Of a DNA stretch of 64,000 nucleotides, positions 1-13,300 are shown piece after piece (position 1 is the first letter of the stretch; every line of letters starts with the position of its first letter). The DNA lies in assembly GCA_905221605.1 (NCBI GenBank), contig CAJNDS010000380.1, positions 316,001 through 380,000 of the forward strand, written 5' to 3'. The notes under the pieces were generated by a model. It had not been told where the DNA came from. It did no database searches and was given only the letters and a program-made list of their open reading frames with translations. The stretch is from Symbiodinium natans. Lineage: Eukaryota > Sar > Dinophyceae > Suessiales > Symbiodiniaceae. A program made the position numbers and the translations under genes.

Positions 1-3000
1 ACAGGTTACATCACGAAGGTCGTTCCTGCAAGGCAAGTTTACACTAACCTACATGGGGCATGAATGCCATCAACATTTCCACGTCAGCCAATCCTGCCCG
101 AGTTCGAAGCACAAAACCTAATGGACTGAACGTGCCTGCAGAATGGCTTGCCGTGATCGTCGCATGTACTCCTTTCAGCCAATGGCTCAGGGCCAGAAGT
201 TCGGATTCGAGTTATTGGGGATGCTTTCTTTTAGAAATGTTACACTAAGTGTTTCTGTTTTTGTCCAGCTTCCGACTCCAAAAGAACCTTGCTGCCCAGT
301 GGGAGCTGATTTCGGAGGTGACGTTCGGCCCTGTGCAGATCATTTGTCCAAACGAGCCGGGGAAACTTGCTCGGGATTTGCGAAGTGAGGCGGGGGGCAG
401 TAGGAGTACGGGGGAGACAAGGGGAGGGGTATGGGGCACTTCGAAGCGCAAAAAAAGCAGTCGGATCAGAGCAAAAGGAACAAGGGCTTCAGGACCTTCA
501 ACTCAAGCAGGCATGATTTCGGTCCAGAAGCGAAGTGATGCGATCGTAGGATGTGACCACCTCCTCTGTATACGCCTTAGTTCGGAAAATGCCAAGCTCC
601 GTAGCATGACTTGCCTTGTTGCATTCTGCTGCGTGCAGAAAAATCTGCTGGCCTTTGTAACGACTTGTCTTGCCTTGCGCGTGCTGCGAGCGTTGACATT
701 TCCCGCAGTTTGCTGCTGGTATACTGGAATCCTGTATCTGCTTGCTGTGCTTCGCATACTTTAGCGGTGATTCGCTCTGCCGCCGCACTGAGTCTGCTTC
801 AGAAGAAACCGCTTTCAGACACTCTAAGGAGCAATCCCTTCGTCATTTCTCCAACTGTCCGAAGTCCGTCCCGGTACCGCATACGGAGAATGTGAAGTCT
901 TGACAAGACAGCTCCTGTCACAGGAGAGATCCCGCCTGCATATGTCTGTCAGCTTCCACGTGCAGATGGTCCCACCCAGAATCTCTCCATCCCTTTGATG
1001 CTCTGAGAGCCGCGCTGGGTGTGACCAAGCAACAGTGTATCGTGTGGCCTGTTCCATGACAGTAGTCCGCTTGGGCTTGAATGCGGGAAGGTCATGGACA
1101 GACTACCTGTAGCCCAAAAAATCTACATCTCTCGGCCCCTTGTGAACAGCAGTCACCTCATCACCAGACACTCGGGTTTCCTCTTTTGCTTCCAGCAAGA
1201 TCGACACGTGCCTCCACGCCTGTGGCATCCCGTGCTCTGCCTCCGGGAGTGCTTCTGGCGAGCCCAGGACGGTCTGTGCAAACGAAGAATGGTCGTCTCC
1301 TTTTAACGGCATGTGATTGAGGGTGCGACAAGGTGGAAACTCCAAGGCTTATGAAGCGCTGTACCACTGGAGGATACACTGCGACTGTCTCCAATTCTGC
1401 ATGCATTGGTAAATTCTGATGCCAGGGCCCCAGCCCTCGAAGACATACATGCCTTCTTTCAACGGCCTCGGCAAAGCAGAGGACCGAGCCAAATTAGAAG
1501 CAGAACATGCCCAATGGCAGACATTCGATGTTCAGTTTTGCTACGTGGTTCGGGGTCCAGGGCTTCAAAGCAGGAGCGGCATTGCAAGTTATCTCAAAGT
1601 GTGCAATGACAATGTCATGATGCCTTCAAGGACGATGTAATGGCATTCAGCCCTGCGCCTGTACATCGGCCCTTCATGCAACGCAAAACAAGAACAGAAG
1701 CTCAGTGTCTTTTGTCTTGGTGGGGGCAGGGTCATTGGAGGCTGTGGACACGCTTCTAAGTCCCGACGAAAAGTGTCGGGACCAAAAATGGACAAAGCTT
1801 CATTCTGAACCCCTCTCAGCGCTTTGCAGCGCAAGTGTTGGTGAGCGGGACCAGTCCTGGGCAATGTGAATCAAACACTTCATGTATAGTCCTGATCAGC
1901 ATGCTATCCAAGAAATTTGCGCGACATGCGCCAGGAATGCCAAATGGAAGCTTTTCAATCGACGCCTTAGAAAGCCCTAAGCTTCACTAACAGCTGTGGA
2001 GCTGACACTGAGCGGCACCATGGCGCCCTCTGGCACGAGCGAGAACCTTGAGAACCCAACCCTCAGACTACCTGCAAGCATCTACGCAAGCATCAAGGAG
2101 CATTTCGTGCTTCAATGTTGTGCCACGAAAGCGTGAATAGAGCGAAGCACACCAGCACTGTCTAGCAAATACTGCACCAATGCTAAAGCCACACTTGTCA
2201 TGTCAAATTGCAGCCTCACGGGTGCTGTCCAAGGTCATGCAACGTCGAGTCGCGGCACATCCATAGAGGCCCTCAAGGCTCTCGAGGGCCCAGCAGCCGT
2301 TGGTCTGTGAAGATGTCCGTCTCGAAGTTTCGGAGCTCGGCCTAGGGCGCCGATCTTAGCACTGTGGCAAATTTGGAGAGAAAGATCCTCTTGGAGAAAG
2401 TGAAAGTGAGTGAAACTGATGATCTTTCTAAGGCTGGGACCAAAAACTGTTCACGTTTGACTTCTGGAACCTGCTTCAGAACACACTCCACGTGTCATGT
2501 CATGTGAACAATCCTGTAAAAATACAATATGAGTCATCGATTGCCCCTGCCTCGCCGTAGTAGTAGGTGTACTCCAGCGGCGGATTCTGCAGTCATCATC
2601 CATTGTAGACATACAACCACGCAAGTGCACGAAATCCGTCTCTGGTCTGCACACTGCCGGCTGCAATTGATGCAATGCCAACTTGAATGGAAAGCTGGGA
2701 ACGACACCAACGAAAGCTAGCGGGAGGCATGCTGGTTCTGCGTACCCATCCGAGACGATGGTACCAAAGCCCCAGAATCTCCATCAGGCGTGCATCATCC
2801 CAGGCACCACGCCTGTTTTCCCCACCACTGGCCTGCAGCCCACCCCTTGCGCAAGCCTTTTCACAATTTGCAGATCTTGGCCCCTCGACTCCCTTGACAC
2901 GATTTATCCGACTATCAGGCATGACTACCACCCACCTGCCCCTTGAAGATATATAGCTGCTATGAAGGTGTCAAGTAATAATATAAGATCTTCCCCTTCA

Positions 3001-6000
3001 CATCCACAAGTGCCTTTGGCATTAAAGCAAATCAACTCCAGCTGAGCGGTAGCTGGCTTTATGATTCGCACGCCAGGTCCACTAGGATCCGAACATCCGT
3101 GGCCCAAGCTTGTTGGAGACGGAAAACATCCTGAGGATTAGGGGTGTCCCGCACTGTCCGACGGCTGCTTGCCAATGCTTGCCATGCTAACAACGGAGCG
3201 CTGCTACGTGCTGTAAAGCAGCTCTCATTTTCCAAGAAGGCTCCCAGAAGACCATAGACATGTATAATCTAGTCTAGAAACGAAAAGTATCCCGAAATTA
3301 CTGAGGTTCAACATAAGTCTGCTCTTCCCATACAGCTCTGAGTTTCTTTCCAACCGCGATCTGACCATGGCACATTTCTACTTAGTCACACCGCTCAACC
3401 CTGAACTCCACCCTGTGACCCATGCTGCCTCAGACAAGTGTAAGCCAAGAAGTATCTTCAACAACTCTAATTTGCAAAAATGCAGTGGGCGCTCAGTGGG
3501 CGCTTGGCAGCCCAGCTTGCATGGCAATACCAATGCGACCCACCGGATCGAGCCTCAGAGCGACACAGGAATCGATTTCAGGCGTTCTCGGCTTGCAGGG
3601 CAGGGCTGAGGAATGCTTTCTGTAGCCCCAATCTCAAGTGGAGGCCTGAATTGAAGCAGCCGGGAGTCATGTTGCCGCTGCCACTAGAACCAACAGTCGG
3701 TGAAAAATCTGTGTCCCAAAGCAATCGCGCACCACATGAACTGTTCCAAGCACATACCGTCACATACCTGCAAGGCCATCCGCATGGCAGCAGCATTGTT
3801 GGGGCGCCGACACATCCAAACTCCCAGCTGTGGGGCCCCAGGGGACATTGAACACCTCCTGGAGATTCTTCTGGGCTGAGAAGACCCGACTGCCCACTTG
3901 CTACCAGTCGCAGGACTACAGATGTCTGCGGGCGTAGAACTGCCACAGGTGAAGGGAGCTTGGGTCGTTAGGCGACCAAAACGACCTGGGTAAGAGCAAG
4001 CTATAGTGAGAGCGGAAACTTCAAAGCCCTCGAGCAGTCCCACTCTTTACACCAGCTTTCGAGGCCTACAGGGCACCATGGGCCAAAATGGGCCACGGCC
4101 CGGCCTGCGAATGTGGACTCCTATGGACTCTAGACATCCTCAAAACTTCGGCTTCCCACCACTTCCCAACATGTTCTCGCCAGTCCGAGTCCACTTGCAG
4201 GATGCCGAGCGACACCCTCAGTGGGGCGTAAACTTTCAGACGCTTCGGTTGTCATGTCCGGGATAGGGTCGAACTTGTCGCGCTGCGAGGCTTAGGGCCT
4301 AAAGAGGGCGAAAGCATCGTCCGCGTCTGCACAATAAATACTTTCGGGACCTGTGCTCTACAAGACTGCTCTCATAATATTTTGAAGCTCTGCGTTGAGC
4401 ATGGGACAACTGAGGTACAACGATCACCAAACATCAAAGGGTGCAAGGCGGGAATGCGATTGCGCTGCTTCTATGGCTACGAAAGAGAAGCAAATGCCAT
4501 GTTGGAGCTTACGCCACGCGAACGGCAGCCGGGTGTGCAAGAGGTATTCACTGTGGGGTCACCGGCGTGTAAGATATGTGATGATATGTGGTAGATATTG
4601 GTAGATTGTTCTGGCAGGGCGACCGACAGACTGCACCTGCGGGTACCCGAGGTGCTTGCGGATCGGTGGCCGGCTCAGTGTCCAGGTGGCGCCCCGAGGC
4701 CTCGGGGCCAAGAACATCTGCAACATCGGGGTACAAGTCAGGCCTTCAAAGCTTGGCATCTCACCCGGTGTGCCGAGGCTTCTCTATGCAGGTTGGGATT
4801 TAGCCAGGTTTAGTGCTCACATTGCATCGGAACAGCCTGTCACTGTAAATCGGCTCTGGAGGCTCTCGACTCCGTCTCTGAGGGAGCTTCTGTTGTCGCA
4901 TCTCTGCCGGCTTCCAATAACTCCTCCTGAATGCGCCGCGCGCCACAAGCGACGAAGCCACCCATTGGACAAACCATTGGATAGGTATCACACAATCCCA
5001 TCTATTCGATGTCAAAAGCAGGCACTTGACATGCACAGAACTCCTTGTACGCTGTAAGCTGGAAAGCCTTCTTTCGCCTTAGCGAAGGTGCTTGAAGAAG
5101 CGTCAGCGACTTGGGTGCAAGATCAAAAAGCATAAAAGTGTCATAAAAGTGCAAGCCATCTCTGCGTGGCACATCGAGCTTCCGACCCTGCTGTGAGTAG
5201 CCTGTCGGAGCAGAACCATGTAGAACCCTTCTCACATGCAGTAGTAGGATGCACAGATTCGACATGGCAGGCATCAGTGAAGACCCAGTGTGGCAACGGA
5301 GGCACTCAATAGTCCGGTCTATAGTACTACGTAGGGGTCAGAACGTGAACTACTACAATGAACTTGCAGCCATGAACGTGCGCAGAGCATCCGAACGCAG
5401 CCTGTGCTCAAAACCGACACACGCGCACAAATCGGTGCATGAAACACAGACGAGGCATATGACAGAAGCTTGCAACATTTGTCTGGGCTGGGATGCTTGC
5501 CAGCTACTGCAGCTACAGTACTGGCTCGCCTGTAGGAATAGATGAAGCCCTTCTGGAGATCAGCACGGTCTGCTTCAACGTATAACCAAAGCCTTGGAAG
5601 CATCAAATTGGAACGTGCCCATGTATCACACACTGAATACCACACTGTACACCAATCACAGAACTAGGCGCTTGTGTCAGTATTTGTCACTGCTTTGTCC
5701 TCATGTCGCGTCGCAAGCGGCAGCGAGCAAGCCTGTGATTTCAATTGGGATACTGACGAGTTGGCAATGCCGCCGGCCATGTCCTGGAAAAAAAAGTGGA
5801 CAGACAACTGCTGGAAAGGTCGTCCTGGGCTTCTGGCTTCAGACAGCACTAGCACATTCGCCTGTTGCCCTATTTCCCACACAAACCAGCACCCATCCGC
5901 ACCTTGATGCGGTTCGTGAAGGTGAGCTGCAGGGAGGTGCAGGACAGTGAGCTACCATTTTAGTTTACCACGATGTGGATTTGCAAAGTCACTTGTGCTT

Positions 6001-7130
6001 GCGAGAGGTGGGTCATGATTCGGCTAGTTAAAAATTGCACGGGCTTGGACGTAAAGATTCATGATTCAGTGGACTTGTCCGGATGTCCGCGCCAAATTGC
6101 TTTATCAGAGACCGGAAACTTGAAAAACAAACCTGGCAAGACCCCTGAAGTCTTGCGCCTCTTTGTATGCCCTCATGTAGTTTCGCGGTTGCCCCATGAT
6201 GCCACGCATCAGCAGAATCCTCAGCAGGCTGTGCGCTCGCTCGAGGAAGAGTGATCAAGTGATAGCGCTGGTGTCAGACAGGTGAACTACAGACAAATCT
6301 ACGTACTACGGTGCAGTCAATGTCTCAGGTGCCCTGCTAAAAATGTTCGCCTTGAGGCATCTTTTCCCATAACCATAGTCATTCATGCACGCTCACAGCA
6401 AGAGCAACTGTACACACGCAAACAGCTGTAAATGCCACGCATTGGCAAGCTCTTGCTGCTGAGCAAGTTGTCTTCTATTGCGTGACGAGCGAATGAATGC
6501 TCAACTTCTCAATGTCCTTGATTCCAATGCTTGGAGATGTGAGCCACAGGTTCAGTTCGACAAGCCCGTGCTTGTCGATTGAAACTCCATCGTCTCACTC
6601 CGTTCGGGTTCGTCACTTGTCAGCACTTCGACCTCGACTGCGAACAGATTCGCCGCGTGATCAAGTCCTGTTCCAGATCCTGCTCATTCTTGGTCATTCT
6701 TTGGGCAGGTGAGAGTGAAGAAAACCTCGAAAATGCAAATCGTGTCTTGGGATGTAGGTGCAGCTCATGACTGACTGGGCAGCCAAATTATGCCACAAAC
6801 TAGTGAATTGCCCTGATATCTTGCGAAGCACCAAGCAATATATGCGGTGTGCAAGCTTAGGGCTGAGGGCACAGAGAGAGCCTGGCATTGCTGGCTTCTC
6901 ATGATCCTCATGCTATGTCTGCGTTTCATCCCTGTCCTGGTAGGTGACTTGCCTGCGCAACTGCTTTCGTGTTCCCTTCCTGAGCAGGACTCTGTGAGAT
7001 GCGTACTGAAAGTTGGAAAGCTTCCAGCCTCAATCACAAATCATGCCAGTTCATGCCAGGCTGCTGAATGCGACTGAACCCCATGGTTACTTTGACCTTT
7101 TCTTGCCTCGGTGAAGGAGGAGCCATGCTC
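1..7130. other. Stretch without a recognised gene (3' of the L-serine dehydratase gene)
   Basis: No family motif was recognised on either strand. A possible minus exon ends at 3768 with a perfect CAG|GTATGT donor (preceded by RRPNNAAAMRMALQ), but its acceptor and family are unknown. Open frames up to about 170 codons show no domain. Confidence 0.6.
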
Positions 7131-7331
7131 TTAACTGAGACTGTTCTGGCATGTTTTGGCATTAAATCTGGTCCGCTGCCATGTTTGCCCTGCAAATTCG
7201 GCATGACAACCGTACACATGAAAAGCTGTTCCGCTCCTATGAGTCAACTCCGCTGCATGCCCAGAGGACAGATCCGGAGTCGCCCCCAAGCTGCGCTCAT
7301 AGTCCGCCGCTAGACCACCGAGCGCTGTCTC
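7131..7331 (-). CDS. sdaA: L-serine dehydratase terminal exon 25
   Basis: 201 nt including TAA at 7133-7131. It begins [20 protein letters not shown], matching ETSRGGLA at the C-terminus of the family, and then runs on for over 50 residues without family similarity. The frame also stays open upstream of the chosen CAG|G acceptor (RQTWQ), so the start is uncertain. A further intron after GGLA could remove the tail. Confidence 0.7.
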   Translation of the reverse strand, partial: ETALGGLAADYERSLGATPDLSSGHAAELTHRSGTAFHVYGCHAEFAGQTWQRTRFNAKTCQNSLS

Positions 7332-10300
7332 CTGCCATGTTTGCCGCTCTTCTTGTGTGCAATCAATGTCAGTTCAAGTGCCGGCAGCCCTGAAGCAGCT
7401 GAGATACTGATGGAATGGTGCGACCGTTGACGGAGGGGCTTCTTCCGGCTTTGGGCTGGGCTTTCCTACAAAAAAACTTCAGCACAGCGTGTCAAGAGCT
7501 GCAGGAATTGCCAGACCAAGGCACGCGGTATCGTCGATCCATGGCCGCACCAGTTTCCTTCACATGAGGGAAAGAAGAAACTGGACAAGCCGTATATGCT
7601 TTGGCAGACATCCCATGCACTCAAGTCCACCCCCCCTCTCTGCCCACCCTCCAGAAAAACTTCTTGATGGAGGTGCCACAAGTTCGTTCAGGATAGAGTA
7701 TAAGGCCATAAGGCCATGGCCCCACTTGGCCCAACAGGACAAATCCTGGGAAGAATAACGTCTCCACTGATATTTTTCAGTTGTCGAAGGCCTTTCTGGA
7801 CCCTGTTGCACACTTGTAGTTGCAGTACAATCAGTACACTACTAGAGTAAAAGCACACTTTAAATTACACTTAAGACTTGGACTTGCTGTGGCGAAGCGA
7901 AGCCTTCATCACCCGGAGCACGCCGTCCAGGCTCAGCCAAGGTGAAGGGGAGGCCGCCGAAGCGAGTACCAAAGCCACAGCATTTACGGCCTTTCAGCTT
8001 GACGGTCATGAAAGTGCTACAGACATACGCACACGGAGTCAACCGGACCCAGCTTAGACATCGTTCTATTGGAGCGCCAGCCCTAAACTTGCCCACGGCA
8101 AACCCTGCAGCGGAGCTGCCATTCCTGAACTCGCCTCGAAAATGGAGCGAGGATGTTTTTGTCAATTTTTCTGGTTTTTTTTTAATGATTTTTTTTGTTT
8201 TTCCTTGCTTTTCTTTTGGTTTTCTGAACATGCCCTCTGGTTCTGCCTATCCTCCTCCTCTGGTTGGAATTCTTTTCTGTGAATTTTCCTGGTTTTTTTG
8301 GTGAATTTTGCGGGTTTTCAGCTTCCGCAGGCTCCTCAGCGGTACCGCATGTCCGGAACCTGACCCCATCTAATGACCCTTGGGGTAGCAATCCCGCCCC
8401 CCCCCAAAAAAAAACAATGCAAACATGGTGCTCGCATGATGGGTTTCGACGGGATTCTTATTGTCTGAAAGCAAGCTTGCGCGCCTTCAAAAAGCCGGGG
8501 GTGTTTGGGCCCCCCCACTCCCCCCCATTTGCAAAGCGATGTTCGCAAAATGAGTTTTGGGAGCGATTCGTTGAACTAAAGACTAAAAGCACGCTTGCAC
8601 ACCGGGAATTCCCCCCCCATTTGCAGACACAATCCCGCAAGATGAGTTTTGCAAGGGATTCGTATGAACCAGAAGCACGCTTGGGCGGCTTATAAAAAAG
8701 CGGGGGGGTTGGGGGGGGCGCAGCCCCCCTCATTTGCAAACACAATAGTTTTCAAATGGGATTTGTTTGATCTAACAGCTAGGCAAAAACAACACCGGAC
8801 CCCGGCTAGAGCCGTAATCCCTTACCTCAAACACTCAAACCCTAAACCCTAGTTACAAACCTAAATCCTTCGGGTTTACTACTGCCCGGCCGCTGTGCCG
8901 AAGGGCGTCTGTTGTATCCTCACAGGTTCCACATACGGGTTTTGGGGGTCTAGGGTTTATGGTTTAAGGCGTAGGGTCTTTAGGGTCAACCAAGAACGTG
9001 CGAAGCGAGCGGAACCCTCAACTCCTTCCATCCTTCCTTTCTTCCTTTCTTTCTTTTTTTGTTTTATGTATTTCGTTCGTGTTTTTCTGTATTTCTTGCT
9101 TTCTTGCTCTCTTTATTTCTTTCTCTCGTTCTTTCTTTCTTTGTTCCTTTCTTTCTTCCTCACTTCCTTCCTTTATTTCTTTACTTATTTTATTATTCTG
9201 TCTTGCTGTATTTCTTTCTTTCCTTTATTCCTCTGTTCCTTCCTTTGTTTTTTCTTTCTTGCTTTCTTGCTGTCGTTGTTTCTCTCTTTCTTTCTTGTGT
9301 TTTTCTTTATTCCTTTATTTCTTCCTCCATTCCTGCCTTTCCTTTTTGCTTTCTCTCTTCTTTATTTGTTGTCTTTCTTTGTTTCCTTCTGTCTTTTTTT
9401 CTAGTCCTGCCTTTCTTTGTTTCTTGATTTTCTTTCTTTCTTTCTATTCCTGCCTTTCTTTCTTTCTGTAGTTCTTTCTATCTTTCTTTCTATTCCTGCC
9501 TGTGTTTCTTTCTTTCTTGCAGTCTTTCTTTCTATTCCTGCCTTTCTTTCTTTCTTTCCTTATTTTGTCTTCCGCTTGCTTCCTTCCTTTCTGTCTTTCT
9601 TTGTTTCTTTCTTTCTTCCTGTCTTCCTGTCTTCCTGCCTTCCTGCCTTCCTTCCTTTCTTTCGTGCCTTAAATTTGACAAAAAACAGGAAAAAACACAA
9701 AAATAAACCAGAAAAAATCACAAAAAAAATACGGCACCCCTCGAAAATACTCAACCCCATGGTCACCCCAGATCACCCCAGTGACATCTACTGCCACTCT
9801 GTGTAGGTGACCTTCGTTGCGCCCATGGAGTTGCGCTCGATGCATGGCGCCTGTCACAGGGGCGCACATGACGCAGAGACGATGGTGCACAACGGTGCTT
9901 CACGATCACATAGGGCAATGGCTGTCACTTTGTTACCCGGACGACCAAGGACGTTCCCCCGAAACAGGAGCGCTATGACATATCTGGATTTCATACACTA
10001 AACTGTCAAAGCACAATGCCCCAACAGATTCAGGAAGTCAGCCCTAGGGTGAGCTTAGTGGACTTTTCAAGCTTCTGCGTGCGAGAAGTGCTGACGCATG
10101 CCTCAAACTGGTGCAAGATGGTGCAGGCATTGCAAGCCCGAAGCTTCAGAAGCTTCAGAAGCTTCAGAAGCTTGGCCTGGACGAGCCCCAGGACTGGGTC
10201 GCAGGTCATGCCCAAGCTGTGCCTGGAATTTGGTGCTAAGGGGCCTACGCCAGCCTACCATGACTAGCCCTCATACTGTTCCATTTCGATACGCAGGTGG

Positions 10301-13300
10301 TCTGTACTGACACCAGCAAGGTCCATGAAATAGCTAAAGAACTCCAGGTCTGCTGATGCGCTCCAGAATCCGAAACAGGTTCTGATGCTGCCCGGCGACT
10401 CCAGGGCCACAGTCGCTGCGGCTTCAACCTTCCAACGTGACGTCGTGAACTCACGACATTCTCCAGTGCACACCCCATCCGATGAAAAGCGTTGTAACAT
10501 GTTGTAACCAATAGTAGCAACCCGTGCCGCTGCCTGCTCTGGGCGGCCTCCGAGTACGGCACAAAGCCCCGCAGCCGCCATGGCTGTGGCGGTACCAACC
10601 TGTAAACTGCACTCCCCCATGTTCAGGACAAGTTCAGCCCAAGATAAGCCTAGTTTAGTTGTTCTCGTCTTCAGAGGCTGCAGAGTTACAGGGCTTGGGT
10701 TGCACGGTGCAGGGTGCAGACTAGATATGCAGCATCACCATTCGGGCTCGAAGCATCCCTCTGTCATCGGCAGCTGCATAACGTCCTTCACTTCCATGCT
10801 TGCTGAATCTGCTTTCCCACTTCCAACTTAGATACGAAGACTTGAAGACCCCCACAGAACTCTTCCTGAATCTTAATCACCTCACCCTGGCTCCGTTCAC
10901 GCTCACAAGCCCTATTCCAATCTCAGCCTCCGCCTGGCAGCCGCCTGCAGCTCCAGAAATGCAAGCCCGCTCCTGTCAGGTATCCAGAGGCTAGGATTCC
11001 CTTTGTGAACTCTTCTTGGCTTGGTGTACCCAAGTGCGACGAAAACCTGGTTTGCCCGAAAGGCAGGGCTGGAAGCTCGCGCAACCGCAGTTCAACCGTC
11101 CACATTCAAAACACACTCCGAAAGTTCCCAATTTTGTGTCTTGTCCTAAGAGTCAATGTCCATTGGGGCTACATAGTTGTCGGACTCTAGCTGTCGGAGG
11201 CTGTGCATATGTACACACACACATATATATATATATATATACAAAAGCAGCTCAACAAGACACACTCTCCGGGAGCTCGCAGTTGCTCTGTACGCAGCTG
11301 TTTGTTTGTCATAGCTGCCATTGCCGCACGCAGTGCCTTCTGACATCGAGATATAATTAATATGTTGAAGCACCAAACCTTCGCCAGGATGCCGATGGTC
11401 GCAGCAGTCAGGAGGTATGTAGCTGGGTCCTGCAAGTATCTGTCATGCTCGATGCTTTCGGCACATGCACGTGCGTCTGTGTGCATGCTCATGTGCGTGC
11501 GCGTGAGGGATTCCCTCCCCCGCCCCCCGCTTAAGATTTCGGCCTTGGCCAGGCCTGTTGAAATCATAAGCTTGGCCTTTAGGCGCCATTGCTGTACTTG
11601 TAAGATATTGTAAGATTTCAAGCACTCCGACATGTCGAGCCTTCGGCTCGCTTCAAGACTTCAAGAGCTTGCCCTTGCAAACGAGAGACCAGGCCTTTGA
11701 AATCCAAAGCCCGCTGCTTTGGGATTTGAACCTCTTCTTGGGGGGTGGCCTCCAGGCCTTAAGATTTCAAGGGCCACTGCGCAATCAAGAGCGAGGGGAA
11801 AGGTGGGGCCGGGATATGGAAGCGGGTGCCGTGCCAATCACAGGAGATCCGGGTGACTCCTGGACCACCCCCTTGCCTGTTTTGGTAAAGGGAATTCTTG
11901 GTTTCGCCTGGGCCGAAATTCCAGTTTTCCTGGGTCGAACGGAGGTCTGGCCCCCACTACAGGGTGGGGTGTAGTTCAGGTTCTTTGAAACAGCTTTGCT
12001 CAACACCAACCGACATCGCTTTAAACATTAAAACCATCCGGACAAACTCGTCTTCACAGAGGGACCCGCTGGCCCCCCCAAAGCGGTCCTGAAAATCTTG
12101 TCTTCATAGAGGGGCCCAGTCCAAACAGTGTCCCACATGACTCAACTGACCAGAACGAACGCTGTGAAAGCAATGAACGTGAGCGACATTCTCTCAGCCA
12201 TCCTGTCGGGCTTCTAGGGGCTGCGTCGGCCGCAAGTGCCTGCAGACGCCGAAGCGACGCACACCGAGCAGCACAAAGCAGTGTCAAGCAATGCAACATC
12301 CGACTTCCGAAGACTCTGAAGACCACCTTAAACTGTGGCCGCAGCTCTGGCAAGTGTGCCCTGGACTTCCGGGCCGGGCAATGGGCAAACCATCTCTCTG
12401 AAACAACTGCCTCATGTAGTAGGCCAGAACAGCGGGAACAACCCCAGCGGCTCCATTGGTCGGAGCGGTAACCAGGCGGCCCATCGTTGCGTTCTCCTCC
12501 TTGGGTTGGGACCGTGCTTTTAGTTCTCTTGCGCTCTCGCAGATGCTCCATTGAAACGTGCTTTCGCCAGATGTGGCCGAATCGAATCGATGCTTCTCCG
12601 CTCGGCACCCTCTCTTGTACGGCATTGCAAGGTAAGGACAAGTTCCAGGCTTCAGCAGAACCCAGAAACAGTTGCTTTTTGTTCGGGAGAGGAGCCCTCC
12701 ATCGATGTGAAGCAGCTCAGCTTGAAAGCCGAAAGCCGCAAAACCAAAATCCTAACTCTCCAAGCTGTCCTAAGAAATCTTATAAAGCCTCAACCCCCAA
12801 CAAACACTTGCCCTGACCAAGCGTTACCTAGAGGAATCCTTATGTTTGATGGGCTTGATATACATAAGGGAATGTATGATGACATGAAGAAGAGTCCGAG
12901 TTTGGCCCATGCAGACAGGCAGCCATCACGGCCAAAGCATAGCAGTTGAGCCATCGCAGCTCGTCCATAACGACCATATTGGCAGGGGCGCGCCTTTGAG
13001 AAGAAGAGTGAATGGAGGTTTGCGGTCGGGATCGACGTGCGGTGCAACTTTTGCCAAAGTGAGGGTATCACAACTTGCTGATCAGAATGCACAAGTCCCG
13101 AAGATTCAAAGTTCAGAGCAGGATTGACCCAGCAGTGCACACATTGACATGCTGCAGAGCAGCGTGGTCTTTGCGGCGTCCTCACGACGGTACTGTCTCT
13201 GAGCACACAGTACGTTAGCACAGAGGCAAGATTGAAACGCTTGCTGAGATTGCGGTACCCCTGCGATTTTGCGAGCCTCCACTGCAGCCTGGTAGAGCGA

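Noticed and set aside
4076-4099. Minus-strand CCGTGGCCCATTTTGGCCCATG resembles the dinoflagellate spliced leader
   Set aside because: It has an inserted base and other mismatches, is explained by a local direct repeat (ATGGGCCA twice), and no gene follows it.
8895-9806. Long plus-strand frames rich in Phe/Leu/Ser
   Set aside because: They are translations of the CTTT tract; three overlapping frames are open at once, as expected of a repeat.
12551-12949. 132-codon plus frame inside the L-serine dehydratase gene
   Set aside because: It is antisense to exon 15 and its introns, shows no domain, and lies opposite a well-supported gene.
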